A DNA stretch of 34,950 nt from Candidatus Coatesiibacteriota bacterium (GTDB taxonomy: Bacteria; RBG-13-66-14; B26-G2; WVWN01), in contig CP070633.1 in NCBI GenBank assembly GCA_020356085.1, forward strand, positions 2,250,909-2,285,858, given 5' to 3'. Numbering within the stretch: the stretch's first letter is position 1; every line of letters starts with the position of its first letter. Positions 23,915 to 31,172 of the stretch are shown here, one piece after another. The notes below the pieces were generated by a model. That model was not told the DNA's origin, did not search any database, and saw only the letters and a program-made list of their open reading frames with translations. The translations under genes and the position numbers were made by a program.

Positions 23915-25151
23915 ATTTACGCCCCGCCAACTCAAGGCGGAGGCGGCGCGCCTGGGCGGCGCGTTCCGCGGGAGAGGGGGCGGCGTCGGCGAGGAAGTGA
24001 AGGACCGGGTGCGGTTCGGCGGCGCGGAGGTTGGCGGCCGCCTCCCGGTAGTAAAGCGTTATGGCGGCGATGGGCTTGCGCGTGAGCGTAATCGCCTCCG
24101 CGTCGGCGCGCAACCACAGTCGCCGGTTCCACCCGGCGAACGCCACCCCAGCGGCGGACCATATCGCGCATAGGACCGCAGCGTAAACCAGGAGGGGAGG
24201 CGGCGCCTTTGCCTCCGCGCCGCCCCGGCGGGCCACCAGCCGGGCCAGCGGTTCCGCCGCGATCAGCGAAGCCATAAACGTTATCAACGCGAGGGCGCCG
24301 GCGACGCTGGTGCGCCGCGCCTCCGCCCGAAGGATCGCCGCCGCGAGGAACACCTCCGCCTCGTAGCGGCCCAGCTCCTGGGCGCCGGCGGTTACGACCA
24401 GCGTCCGGCGCGTCGGGTGGGCCGTCGCGACGATGCGGCCGGTCGCTCCCGGCCGGTCGTCGATTGCGATTTTGTAGGGCGGGAGGCGATACTGGCTCGA
24501 CAGGTACTGGACCCGTTCCAATAGGAGCCCGGCCGTCGGCGACGTCGGCTCGCGCGCCGGCGGTAAGGGGAGGAACAGGATCCCAGCGACGGCGCCGACG
24601 ACCGCGGCGGACGTTATCGCGATCCACCAGGTCCGCGGCCATCGGGCCCGGGCGGCGCCGACCGAGAAGGTGAACGCGGCCGCCAACAACGCTAGCGCGC
24701 CGGGGCCGGCGAAAGTGGAAGTAGCCGGCGCAACGCCGGCCCGGGAGGCAAAGGCTACGCGGACTCCCGCTGCCGCAAGGAGCCACACGGCGACCACTAC
24801 TCCAACTACGGCCGAAGTTATCGCGAACCGGAGGAGGTCGTGGCCGCGGCCGAGGCGGTCGAGCCCTGCGCCGACGCCGTAATGCAGCGCCAATAAGGAG
24901 GCGACGATTAGGAGGGCGGCGGCCATCATCGAGAGCTGGCGCGCCGCGGTGTACCGGGCGGCGGCGGCGAAGCGCGGGTCGGACCGCGCTTCCTCCTCCG
25001 GGTGGGGGAGTTCGGGGCCGAGTTCGGACACCAGGCCGCGTTCGGGGAGGGGAGGCGCGGCCTCCGCCTCGGCCGCGGCGGTGACGCCCCCGAGGTAAAA
25101 AAGTAGTATCGCTGCGAGTACGGCTCGGACCATCGCCCTGAAGCATACCAT
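23913..25151 (-). CDS. Membrane protein resembling an M48 (Ste24-like) protease without zinc ligands
   Basis: This 412-residue protein starts with a signal-like segment and has about six membrane helices. The layout follows CaaX prenyl protease 1/M48: an N-terminal part with ARYTAARQLSMMAAALL, then NRRLWLRADAEAI and a closing helix NLRAAEPHPVLHFLADAAPS resembling the family's C-terminal block. At the place of HELGH (within EVFLAAAILRAEARR) the sequence reads ILRAE, and the third ligand Glu of E-x-x-A-D is Trp (WLRAD). So it is predicted to be proteolytically inactive. The family link is from pattern memory. No Shine-Dalgarno is visible for the ATG at 25151; Met7 at 25133 is an alternative. 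Confidence 0.65.
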   Translation of the reverse strand: MVCFRAMVRAVLAAILLFYLGGVTAAAEAEAAPPLPERGLVSELGPELPHPEEEARSDPRFAAAARYTAARQLSMMAAALLIVASLLALHYGVGAGLDRLGRGHDLLRFAITSAVVGVVVAVWLLAAAGVRVAFASRAGVAPATSTFAGPGALALLAAAFTFSVGAARARWPRTWWIAITSAAVVGAVAGILFLPLPPAREPTSPTAGLLLERVQYLSSQYRLPPYKIAIDDRPGATGRIVATAHPTRRTLVVTAGAQELGRYEAEVFLAAAILRAEARRTSVAGALALITFMASLIAAEPLARLVARRGGAEAKAPPPLLVYAAVLCAIWSAAGVAFAGWNRRLWLRADAEAITLTRKPIAAITLYYREAAANLRAAEPHPVLHFLADAAPSPAERAAQARRLRLELAGRK

Positions 25152-25154
25152 AAC

Positions 25155-25189
25155 GGCGGAGGCGGCGTCAAAGCGAAACGGCCTCCGCC
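25155..25189. other. Long inverted repeat before the M48-like gene
   Basis: GGCGGAGGC (25155-25163) and GCCTCCGCC (25181-25189) can form a 9-bp stem with a 17-nt loop. It lies 4 nt upstream of the minus-strand start codon and 12 nt before the csp -35 box. It could mask translation initiation of the membrane protein or insulate the divergent promoters. No T-run follows on either strand. Confidence 0.35.
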
Positions 25190-25200
25190 TTAAAAATAGC

Positions 25201-25228
25201 TTGACACGGGAGGGTATTTAATTAAAAT
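25201..25228 (+). promoter_or_regulatory. Promoter of the cold-shock gene
   Basis: Perfect TTGACA (25201-25206), 16-nt spacer, TAAAAT (25223-25228). Transcription would start near 25235, about 210 nt before the csp ATG. Confidence 0.65.
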
Positions 25229-25234
25229 GAAGTC

Positions 25235-25446
25235 GAAAAGGACCTCGTATCTTACGGAACGGAGGTGATAGCCGAGAATCTTGGTCTTCCTATGCGCGCA
25301 CGGCCCGGCTACTTCCACGGTTCCTTCGGCGGGGTCGGCTCATTCGCGGAGTAGGAGGGTTGGTGCAAGCAGGCGTAACCGGGCGCAGGTCGAGGCGCCC
25401 GCGGGCCGCACGGCGGCCGGGTAGTACCAGGTAGCGGCGTAGTCCC
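25235..25446 (+). promoter_or_regulatory. Long 5' leader of the cold-shock mRNA
   Basis: About 210 nt of GC-rich untranslated leader. It contains GGAGGTGAT (25261-25269), a 9-nt perfect match to the bacterial 16S anti-Shine-Dalgarno tail, far from the csp start. A 20-codon ORF (25292-25354, beginning MRARPGYFHGSF) lies in it. The csp ATG itself has no good Shine-Dalgarno. Long structured leaders acting as RNA thermosensors are known for E. coli cspA; a similar role here is inference. Confidence 0.4.
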
Positions 25447-25656
25447 ATGGCCGTGAAGGGTCGCGTTAAGTGGTTCAGCGACGCCAAGGGGTACGGGTTC
25501 ATCGAACGCGAAGACGGCGACGACGTCTTCGTCCACTACACCGCTCTCGAAGGTGAAGGCTTTCGGACCCTCGCCCAGGGTCAGGAGGTCGAGTTCGAGA
25601 TCGTAGAGGGCGAGAAAGGTCCGCAGGCCGCAAACGTTACGAAGGTGACGGAGTAA
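25447..25656 (+). CDS. Cold-shock protein, CspA family
   Basis: This 69-residue single-stranded nucleic-acid-binding protein is a complete cold-shock domain. RNP1 is KGYGFIER and RNP2 is VFVHYTAL; the N-terminus [17 protein letters not shown] is typical. It acts as an RNA chaperone or antiterminator in the cytoplasm. It is a single-gene unit with a strong promoter, a long leader and a strong terminator. The family is certain, but the regulation (cold-induced or constitutive) cannot be read from the protein. Confidence 0.96.
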   Translation: MAVKGRVKWFSDAKGYGFIEREDGDDVFVHYTALEGEGFRTLAQGQEVEFEIVEGEKGPQAANVTKVTE

Positions 25657-25677
25657 CGGCGCAAACCGCGAAGAAAG

Positions 25678-25712
25678 CCCCGCCTCTCCTTGCGCAAGAG
25701 GCGGGGTTTTTT
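25678..25712 (+). terminator. Strong terminator after csp
   Basis: CCCCGCCTCT and AGAGGCGGGG form a 10-bp stem with a 9-nt loop, followed by six T. The stem resembles the terminator at 29032-29067. Confidence 0.85.
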
Positions 25713-25797
25713 GTAGGCGAGGGGGTACTTGGACCCCCGCCGATCTCCTGCTTATACCCCTCTCCGTTTACGTCCCTGTTCCGGCCGTAGACCCGAG

Positions 25798-26508
25798 TTA
25801 CCGCCACAACGCCTTGATTTTGCCGAAGGAAGCCGGACGCACGCCGATCAAGCTCTCCCAGCCGAGTTTGTAGACGTAGGCGCCGCCGACCCAGAGGTAG
25901 CCGCCGCCCCAGTCGCAACCCAGCGACGCCGGCACGGCTACCGTTTTGACCACCGACCCCGTCGTCGTTACCGCGTGTAAATACCCGTTCGTGGTGCAGA
26001 TTACGAAGTCGCCGTCGTACCCGGCGTCGTACATGTGAAATCCCACCGGGAAGGAGGCAACGACGCTGCCGGATAACGTCGTCTTGAAAACGTAATTCGG
26101 CATACCGCCGCACCAGAAGTAGGCACCATCGTACGCCAAGCCGCGGTCGAAAAACGGCCACTTGAAAGTATTGAGTAGCGTCCCGGTATGGGTCCAGGTA
26201 TGAATATGGTCGGGGGAGCCGTGCGCCGTGTACACGTACGAGGCGTCCGCAGCGAGCCCGGGTTCGCCGTGGACCGGGGCCTCGCGGTATCCGAAGGAGG
26301 CGACGACGCTCCCGGTGCCCGGATCTAAGCAAAAGACTGTTATGGGATTCGTGTGGTCGTCGTACAGGGACCACAAGTACCTCCCGTCCCAGCCCAAGCT
26401 GTGGCAAAACCCGCGGGGCGCGGGGAACGAGGCTAGGATCTCGCCGAACCGAGCCGCCGGCGCAGCCGAAGCCGCCGCGCAAATCGCGAGAAATACGTAC
26501 CTCCTCAC
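25798..26508 (-). CDS. Exported repeat protein, probably a beta-propeller
   Basis: This 236-residue exported protein has a signal peptide (VRRYVFLAICAAASAAPAA). The mature part has aromatic-rich repeats of about 40 residues with W/Y-D-G-x-Y/F-L/V cores: LGWDGRYLWSLYDD, LAYDGAYFWCGG, AGYDGDFVICTTNG and CDWGGGYLWVGG. Alternating with these are turns of the form TGSVVASF and TGTLLNTF. The pattern suggests five or six blades. The function is unknown. The GTG at 26508 is chosen because GGGAGG lies 6 nt upstream and the signal peptide follows; a frame extension to 26574 would overlap the promoter. It is a single-gene unit, convergent with csp. Confidence 0.75.
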   Translation of the reverse strand: MRRYVFLAICAAASAAPAARFGEILASFPAPRGFCHSLGWDGRYLWSLYDDHTNPITVFCLDPGTGSVVASFGYREAPVHGEPGLAADASYVYTAHGSPDHIHTWTHTGTLLNTFKWPFFDRGLAYDGAYFWCGGMPNYVFKTTLSGSVVASFPVGFHMYDAGYDGDFVICTTNGYLHAVTTTGSVVKTVAVPASLGCDWGGGYLWVGGAYVYKLGWESLIGVRPASFGKIKALWR

Positions 26509-26545
26509 TTTCGACCTCCCTTCGTCAATTACCAGACGGGGTAAT

Positions 26546-26574
26546 ATTATGGCTTCGCGCGGGCCCCGCGTCAA
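26546..26574 (-). promoter_or_regulatory. Promoter of the exported repeat-protein gene
   Basis: On the minus strand TTGACG (26574-26569), 17-nt spacer, CATAAT (26551-26546). Start near 26539, leader about 30 nt. Confidence 0.6.
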
Positions 26575-26629
26575 GGCCGAAACGGCCCGCCGTAAAACGT
26601 TCGCCGAGTGCGGCCCGGGAGCTTTGGCC

Positions 26630-26659
26630 TTGACGGCGCTTCGGCGGCAGGAGTATAAT
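26630..26659 (+). promoter_or_regulatory. Promoter of the methyltransferase-guanylyltransferase operon
   Basis: TTGACG (26630-26635), 18-nt spacer, perfect TATAAT (26654-26659). Start near 26666. This excludes the in-frame ATG at 26658 and supports the start at 26715. Confidence 0.65.
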
Positions 26660-26714
26660 GGCGAGCGTCGCGGCCGCTGGCGGCCGGAGGTTGAGCGGGG
26701 GCGAAGGAGCGGCC

Positions 26715-27455
26715 ATGCCCGAGTGGTTCGAGGACGAGGCTTACTGGGAGGTGCTGGAGCCGCGGCTCTTCACGCCGGCGCGGTGGGCCGCCGCGGCCGA
26801 GGAGGCCGACCAGATCGCGGCGTTGGTGGAAGTGCCGGCCGGCGGGGCGGTATTGGACTTGTGCTGCGGGCCGGGGCGCCACGCGTTGGCGTTCGCGCGT
26901 CGAGGCTTCCGCGTTACCGGCGTCGATCGCAAGCAGTCGTTTTTGGACGAGGCACGGCGGAGAGCGGAGGACGAGGGGTTAAACGTCGAATGGGTGTGCG
27001 CCGACATGAGGGAGTTCCTTCGCCTGGAGGCGTTCGACGCCGCGATCAATCTCTATACCTCTTTTGGATATTTCGAGGAGGCCGCCGACGACGAGAGGGT
27101 TACGTCGAACGTTTACCGGTCGCTACGGCCGGGGGGCGCGTTCGTACTCGATTTGATGGGGAAGGAAATCTTGGCGCGGGTCTTCCGGCCGCGGCGGTGG
27201 ACGCAGGAGGAAGACGTAATCGTTTTGGAGGAGGGGCGGATCCAAAAAGGGTGGACGTGGTTGGAAAATCGGTGGATCGTTATTAGGGACGGCGTCGTCC
27301 GCGAGTTTCCGGTGCGGCAGCGCCTCTATTCGGCCGCGGAGTTAATGGCGCTGCTGCGGGGGTGCGGATTCCGGGAGGCCTCGGCGTACGGCGACTTCGT
27401 CGGCCGGGTTTACGACGAAAACGCCTCCCGGTTGGTCGTCGCGGCGCGGAAGTAA
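26715..27455 (+). CDS. Class I SAM-dependent methyltransferase
   Basis: This is a 246-residue methyltransferase. Motif I is VLDLCCGPGRHALAFARRGF, the acidic motif II end is VTGVDRKQSFL, the motif around WVCADMREF contacts adenine, and INLYTSFGYF is the motif IV region. The C-terminal half (LRPGGAFVLDLMGKE onward) is the usual substrate lid. The substrate cannot be told; the next gene, 75 nt downstream, makes GDP-mannose, so a sugar or cell-surface acceptor is possible. AAGGAG lies 7 nt before the ATG. Confidence 0.88.
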   Translation: MPEWFEDEAYWEVLEPRLFTPARWAAAAEEADQIAALVEVPAGGAVLDLCCGPGRHALAFARRGFRVTGVDRKQSFLDEARRRAEDEGLNVEWVCADMREFLRLEAFDAAINLYTSFGYFEEAADDERVTSNVYRSLRPGGAFVLDLMGKEILARVFRPRRWTQEEDVIVLEEGRIQKGWTWLENRWIVIRDGVVREFPVRQRLYSAAELMALLRGCGFREASAYGDFVGRVYDENASRLVVAARK

Positions 27456-27530
27456 CTCGGCCGCACCGGCGAGTTGCGAGGCGCCGTTGAGCTTCGCGGC
27501 GTCTTTCAGTACGGCCCAGGGAGATACAGT

Positions 27531-28607
27531 ATGGCGGCGGAACGGGCGGCAATGATAATGGCCGGCGGCCGGGGGACGCGGCTGTGGCCGCTCTCGCGCC
27601 GCGACCGTCCTAAACAGGTCCTTCGCCTCGTTACCGACCGGACGTTGGTTGAAGACATGTACGCCCGCGTGGCGCCGCTCGTGCCGCCGTCGCGGGTTTT
27701 TGTTATCGCCGAGGAGGAAATCCTCTCCCGCGCGCGGCCGCTCCTGCCGCACCTCCCGCCCGAGAACTTCATTGCCGAACCGGCCGGCCGCGATACGTGG
27801 CCCTGTTGCCTGTGGGGGACGCACGTCATAGCCGGGCGGTTGGGGGAGGAGGTTACGGTGTGGGCGCTGGCGGCCGACCAGACCGCCCGGGACGAGGAGG
27901 CGTTTCGGGAGGCGCTGGCCGCGGGCGCCGCTCGCGCCGAGAACGGTGCCGTCGTTACGTTCGGCCTCCCGCCCACCCGCGCCGAAACGGGGTACGGTTA
28001 TCTGCGCGCGGGCGAGATCGTGGAGGCCGGGCCGCCGCGCGTGCGCCGCGGCCTCTCGTTCACTGAGAAACCCGACGCGGCGACGGCCCGCGCCTTCGTA
28101 GACTCGGGGAAGTACCTGTGGAACAGCGGCATGTTCGCCTGGCGCGCCGACCGGCTCTGGGAGGAGTGCGAGGCCCACTGCGCCGACGACCACGATACCT
28201 ATTGCGCGATGAGGGAGGCGTGGGCGGCGGGTGAGTCGGAAAAAGTCGCCGCCCTCTACGGCCGCCTTGCCCGTACCTCCGTCGACTACGCGCTGGTGGA
28301 AAAGCTGGCGGCGTTCGAGATCGTCGAGATGGATTGCGGGTGGGACGACATCGGCTCGTTCGAGAGCCTGGGGCGGGTGCTCGCGGCCGACGCGGCCGGT
28401 AACGTCGGCCGCGGAGACGTCCACTTCGTGGAGGCGAGGGAAAACGTCGTACTCGCGGACGGCGAGCGGCCGGTCGTCTTGATCGAAACGGAAGGGCTCG
28501 TCGTCGTCGACGCCGGCGACGTCGTGCTAATTTACCCGCAGGGCTGCAGCCAGGGGGTCCGGCGGGCGGTGGAACTGATGAGGGAAGAGAAAGCGGATTT
28601 GGTGTAA
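27531..28607 (+). CDS. manC: Mannose-1-phosphate guanylyltransferase
   Basis: This 358-residue nucleotidyltransferase forms GDP-mannose from GTP and mannose-1-phosphate for surface polysaccharides or glycans. The signature AGGRGTRLWPLSRRDRPKQ is at the N-terminus, with FTEKP, YLWNSGMFAWRAD and MDCGWDDIGSFES at the expected places. The short length shows it lacks the C-terminal isomerase domain of bifunctional ManC/AlgA proteins. The start at 27531 has GGGAG 7 nt upstream; an in-frame ATG at 27474 gives an unrelated extension. It is cotranscribed with the methyltransferase gene. Confidence 0.93.
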   Translation: MAAERAAMIMAGGRGTRLWPLSRRDRPKQVLRLVTDRTLVEDMYARVAPLVPPSRVFVIAEEEILSRARPLLPHLPPENFIAEPAGRDTWPCCLWGTHVIAGRLGEEVTVWALAADQTARDEEAFREALAAGAARAENGAVVTFGLPPTRAETGYGYLRAGEIVEAGPPRVRRGLSFTEKPDAATARAFVDSGKYLWNSGMFAWRADRLWEECEAHCADDHDTYCAMREAWAAGESEKVAALYGRLARTSVDYALVEKLAAFEIVEMDCGWDDIGSFESLGRVLAADAAGNVGRGDVHFVEARENVVLADGERPVVLIETEGLVVVDAGDVVLIYPQGCSQGVRRAVELMREEKADLV

Positions 28608-28661
28608 AGCGACGACGACCCGCGGCGCTAGGATAAATCGAACTCGGCGCCTACGGGCGCG

Positions 28662-28676
28662 ACAATTCTAAATTGT
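28662..28676. promoter_or_regulatory. Inverted repeat upstream of the small membrane protein
   Basis: ACAATT, CTA, AATTGT is a perfect 6+3+6 inverted repeat in an otherwise GC-rich gap, 33 nt before the next ATG. It could be an operator or part of a promoter; no convincing -35/-10 pair was found. Confidence 0.3.
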
Positions 28677-28709
28677 TAAAGTCCGTTACGACCGAATGAG
28701 GAGGCAATC

Positions 28710-28970
28710 ATGGCGCAAGACGGAAAAGAGGAGACCGTGACCCTGGTCGTTTCTCCTTTCGTCAAAATCGTCCTCGCGGTGATCGCGGTGGCCCTTTGTG
28801 TAATCGCGCTCCGCGGTCTCATCGCGCCGGAGCCCCTTTACGCGCAAGCGGGGTCGGGTACCATGGACGTCCACGTCAAATCGTTACCCAGCGATATCGA
28901 CGTAGTTGTGTCGCCCGAGTGGACCGCGTTTCCGGTCGAGGTCGAGGGGGCCGTTGAGATAACGGACTGA
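28710..28970 (+). CDS. Small single-pass membrane protein of unknown function
   Basis: This 86-residue protein has one membrane helix at about residues 17-38 (FVKIVLAVIAVALCVIALRG) and a short cytoplasmic N-terminus. The roughly 45-residue exported tail is rich in Val, Asp and Pro. I do not recognise the family. GAGGAGG precedes the ATG by 7 nt, so translation is likely. It is probably its own unit: manC ends 102 nt upstream and a terminator follows 61 nt downstream. Confidence 0.7.
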   Translation: MAQDGKEETVTLVVSPFVKIVLAVIAVALCVIALRGLIAPEPLYAQAGSGTMDVHVKSLPSDIDVVVSPEWTAFPVEVEGAVEITD

Positions 28971-29031
28971 TACAAAGTTGTTAGAGGTAACGGTATAAAC
29001 GACGCTTTTTAACGGCGCGGCGCGCGACGTG

Positions 29032-29067
29032 AGCCCCGCCTCTCCTCGCGGGAGGGACGGGGCTTTT
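29032..29067 (+). terminator. Intrinsic terminator after the small membrane protein
   Basis: AGCCCCG and CGGGGCT form the base of the stem and CTCC/GGAG the upper part, with loop TCGC, followed by TTTT. It separates the upstream unit from the leader-RNA region that follows. Confidence 0.75.
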
Positions 29068-29128
29068 GGGCGAGGGGGGAGGCGAATCGCCGACCCAGGC
29101 CGTTAACGGGAATCGCTTTAGATTAGTC

Positions 29129-29157
29129 TTGACTTACGCGACGGCGTTCGTAACAAT
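29129..29157 (+). promoter_or_regulatory. Promoter of leader RNA copy 1
   Basis: TTGACT (29129-29134), 17-nt spacer, AACAAT (29152-29157). The block TCTTGACTTA and the TTCGT before the -10 are shared with copy 2 at 33632-33656. Transcription would start near 29164. Confidence 0.6.
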
Positions 29158-29163
29158 AACGTC

Positions 29164-29327
29164 TAAAGGGTTATCGTAGGCTAGGTCCCGGGCTGTTTTC
29201 GGGAAGGGAGCGAACGTGCCCGGTAGGGGAGAAAACAGGGGAAGGGCAAACGGCTGCCGCCTCCGCGGCAACGGTTCGCACGATACTACCCGGGTTCGGC
29301 TAAAGGCCGGCCCGGGGGTTTTTTTAT
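29164..29327 (+). ncRNA. Structured leader RNA, copy 1, ending in an intrinsic terminator
   Basis: About 160 nt of non-coding sequence. The stem CCGGGC (29188-29193)/GCCCGG (29218-29223) encloses 24 nt with GGAAGGGAG. Then come AGAAAACA (29230-29237), GGGAAGGG (29239-29246), a hairpin TGCCGC-CTCC-GCGGCA (29255-29270), GGCAACGG and TACTACCC (29284-29291). The terminator CCCGGG (29289-29294)/CCCGGG (29311-29316) has an inner CGGC/GCCG helix and seven T (29319-29325). All blocks recur with the same spacing at 33692-33824. The next gene begins 76 nt after the T-run. Riboswitch or attenuator is the best inference; an independent small RNA is the alternative. I do not recognise the class. Confidence 0.7.
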
Positions 29328-29403
29328 TATGCGGAAATGGGAATGGGATATAGCCTATCTCGGGACTGTAAGCGTATTATCCTAATGGCCCGGGAGGTCC
29401 AAG

Positions 29404-31158
29404 ATGTCGGCTAAGTTCGCGCTGCGGACGTTCCGGAACGTCGTATTTCGGAACCGTCCGTACTTCGCCCATCTTACGGTCACCCACGGCGGCGACCGCC
29501 GCGGGTTCCGCGCCGCCCGGGGAGGCCGGCCCGAGGAATTGGACGCGGAGGGGATGAAACAGGTCGTCGACATCCTCGACCGGATGGGCGTGGCGGTGCT
29601 GAGCGTCGTGGGGGCCGAAGATCCGCTGTCGCGCCCCGACCTCCCGACGTTACTGACCTATGCCGCCCGTAAAGGTTTGTATACTCGAGTTACCTCTCCC
29701 GGCAAGGTGCCTCTCGAGCGATACGCCGAACTGCTCGATTCGGCGGTCGAGGAAATCGCTTTTTCCCTGGACGGCGTGCAGGGCAACGGCACGCCCTTCA
29801 GTCGCGTCCGGGCAGGGACGTTGGACAAGATCCGCTATCTGAACGATAATCTGCCGCCGGGGAAGCTGCTTACGCTGAAAATCGCCGTGGCCCAAGCCGG
29901 GTGCGAGCAAGTCGAAGACCTCGTCTCCTTCTGCGCGAGGGAATTTCCCAACGCGCTGGTCTGGCTGCAACCGGCACACGTAGGCTCCGACGAGGGGCCC
30001 GCGCCGACGGAGGCGAAAGCCGATCCGGATTATTGGCGGGAGAGCCGCTCACCCACGTTGCTTCATCTCGAATTCTACGAAGAGGAATTGGAAGGCCAGT
30101 ATCGCGCGGAGGTTTCACAATGGGGTTGCCGGGCGGGGCGTATGTTCTTCGCGGTCGAGCCCAACGGCGATTTCTGGCTTTGTAAAGCGCTTCCGCCGCG
30201 CGCCCCGCTTAACGTTCTGGAGGCCGATTTCAGGAAGAAGCTCAAGGAGGCCGATTTCAGCTACCGCCGCGAGTGCGCGGGGTGCAGCTATTCGGGTTAC
30301 GTAGTGACGCAAAAAGGGTTCGAGCCGCGCAACTGGGTCGATATGGCGGTTTTGTGGTGGTTTGCGAACACCCGGCCCGGGGACCGCTGCCGCCAAGTCG
30401 CCGTAAGACACGGCTGGCTCGCCGGCCTGTTAAGTTACTCCTTCGCCAAGACCGTGTCTTGGCCTCGGCGATGGGGCAAGAACGGCAACGGCCGGCCCGC
30501 GCGGGTGCCGGCCGCGCGGTACGACTCTGCCGTTTACCGTTGCGACATCCCGGGGGTGTGGGGAACCTCCGGCCGGCGGGAAAGGATCAATAATAAGCTC
30601 CGGGAGGAGTTGCGGCTTACGCTGGACGACGTCGTCCTGGACGTCGGCTGCTTCGACGGCGACTTGGTCTCGTACCTGCGGCCGTTTTGCAGGAGAACCG
30701 TCGGTATAGACGTCAACGCGGAAGTAATACGCGCCTCGGCGGTGGAAGGGCTGCACGTGATGGACGCCCGCAAGACCGACTTCCCCGACGGGTATTTCAC
30801 GAAGATCGTCTCGAGCCACACCGTCGAGCACGTCACGGACCTGCCGGCGCTCTTTCGCGAGATCGACCGCATTCTCCAGCCCGGCGGCGAGGTGGTACTC
30901 TACTATCCCTGCGAGCTGTGGCGGGGCATGGGGACGATGAGGAACGCGTGGTTCTTCTACCGCAACCCTCTTAAGGGTTACAAGATCCACGTCAACTGGC
31001 TCAGCCATCGGCGGATCGCCGAGCTGATACGGGGGACGGCGCTGGAGGTGTGCCGGAGGAGGTTCTACTTCGACCCGCAGCCGGGATACCTGACCGTGCT
31101 TAAGAAAAGGGAGCGCCGTAGCGGCCGCCTCGCCGGGCCGCATGAAGGCGTCAATTAA
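29404..31158 (+). CDS. Radical-SAM-like protein without cluster cysteines, fused to a SAM methyltransferase
   Basis: This is a 584-residue two-domain protein. Residues about 15-300 follow the radical SAM/SPASM layout (RNRPYFAHLTVTHGGDRRGF; IAFSLDGVQGNGT), but the C-x3-C-x2-C positions read G30, G34 and A37. SPASM-type cysteines remain at C242, C260, C291 and C294, the last two as ECAGCSY, so an auxiliary metal site may persist. Residues about 395-545 are a class I methyltransferase: VVLDVGCFDGDLVSYL, VGIDVNAEV, VSSHTVEHVTDLPALF and LQPGGEVVLYYP. It is first downstream of leader RNA copy 1, with GGGAGG 6 nt before the ATG. The barrel-protein gene begins 14 nt after its stop. The substrate is unknown. 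Confidence 0.8.
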   Translation: MSAKFALRTFRNVVFRNRPYFAHLTVTHGGDRRGFRAARGGRPEELDAEGMKQVVDILDRMGVAVLSVVGAEDPLSRPDLPTLLTYAARKGLYTRVTSPGKVPLERYAELLDSAVEEIAFSLDGVQGNGTPFSRVRAGTLDKIRYLNDNLPPGKLLTLKIAVAQAGCEQVEDLVSFCAREFPNALVWLQPAHVGSDEGPAPTEAKADPDYWRESRSPTLLHLEFYEEELEGQYRAEVSQWGCRAGRMFFAVEPNGDFWLCKALPPRAPLNVLEADFRKKLKEADFSYRRECAGCSYSGYVVTQKGFEPRNWVDMAVLWWFANTRPGDRCRQVAVRHGWLAGLLSYSFAKTVSWPRRWGKNGNGRPARVPAARYDSAVYRCDIPGVWGTSGRRERINNKLREELRLTLDDVVLDVGCFDGDLVSYLRPFCRRTVGIDVNAEVIRASAVEGLHVMDARKTDFPDGYFTKIVSSHTVEHVTDLPALFREIDRILQPGGEVVLYYPCELWRGMGTMRNAWFFYRNPLKGYKIHVNWLSHRRIAELIRGTALEVCRRRFYFDPQPGYLTVLKKRERRSGRLAGPHEGVN

Positions 31159-31172
31159 ATAGGCGGTTAGAG

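Noticed and set aside
23874-24173. 99-codon plus-strand frame after the propeller lipoprotein
   Set aside because: It contains the operon terminator and is antisense to the membrane-protein gene; no ribosome-binding site.
23932-25146. 404-codon minus-strand frame over the M48-like gene
   Set aside because: Out-of-frame shadow made of Arg/Pro/Gly. The competing frame has a signal-like segment and membrane helices.
25227-25268. 13-codon ATG ORF before the csp leader
   Set aside because: Its start overlaps the -10 box, so it would not be on the transcript.
26228-27286. 352-codon plus-strand frame across the promoter region and methyltransferase gene
   Set aside because: It crosses two divergent promoters and becomes Arg/Gly-rich where the methyltransferase is read in another frame.
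29164-29327. Leader RNA copy 1 as RNase P RNA, tmRNA or 6S RNA
   Set aside because: It is too short for the first two, lacks their conserved ends, and occurs twice upstream of related genes.
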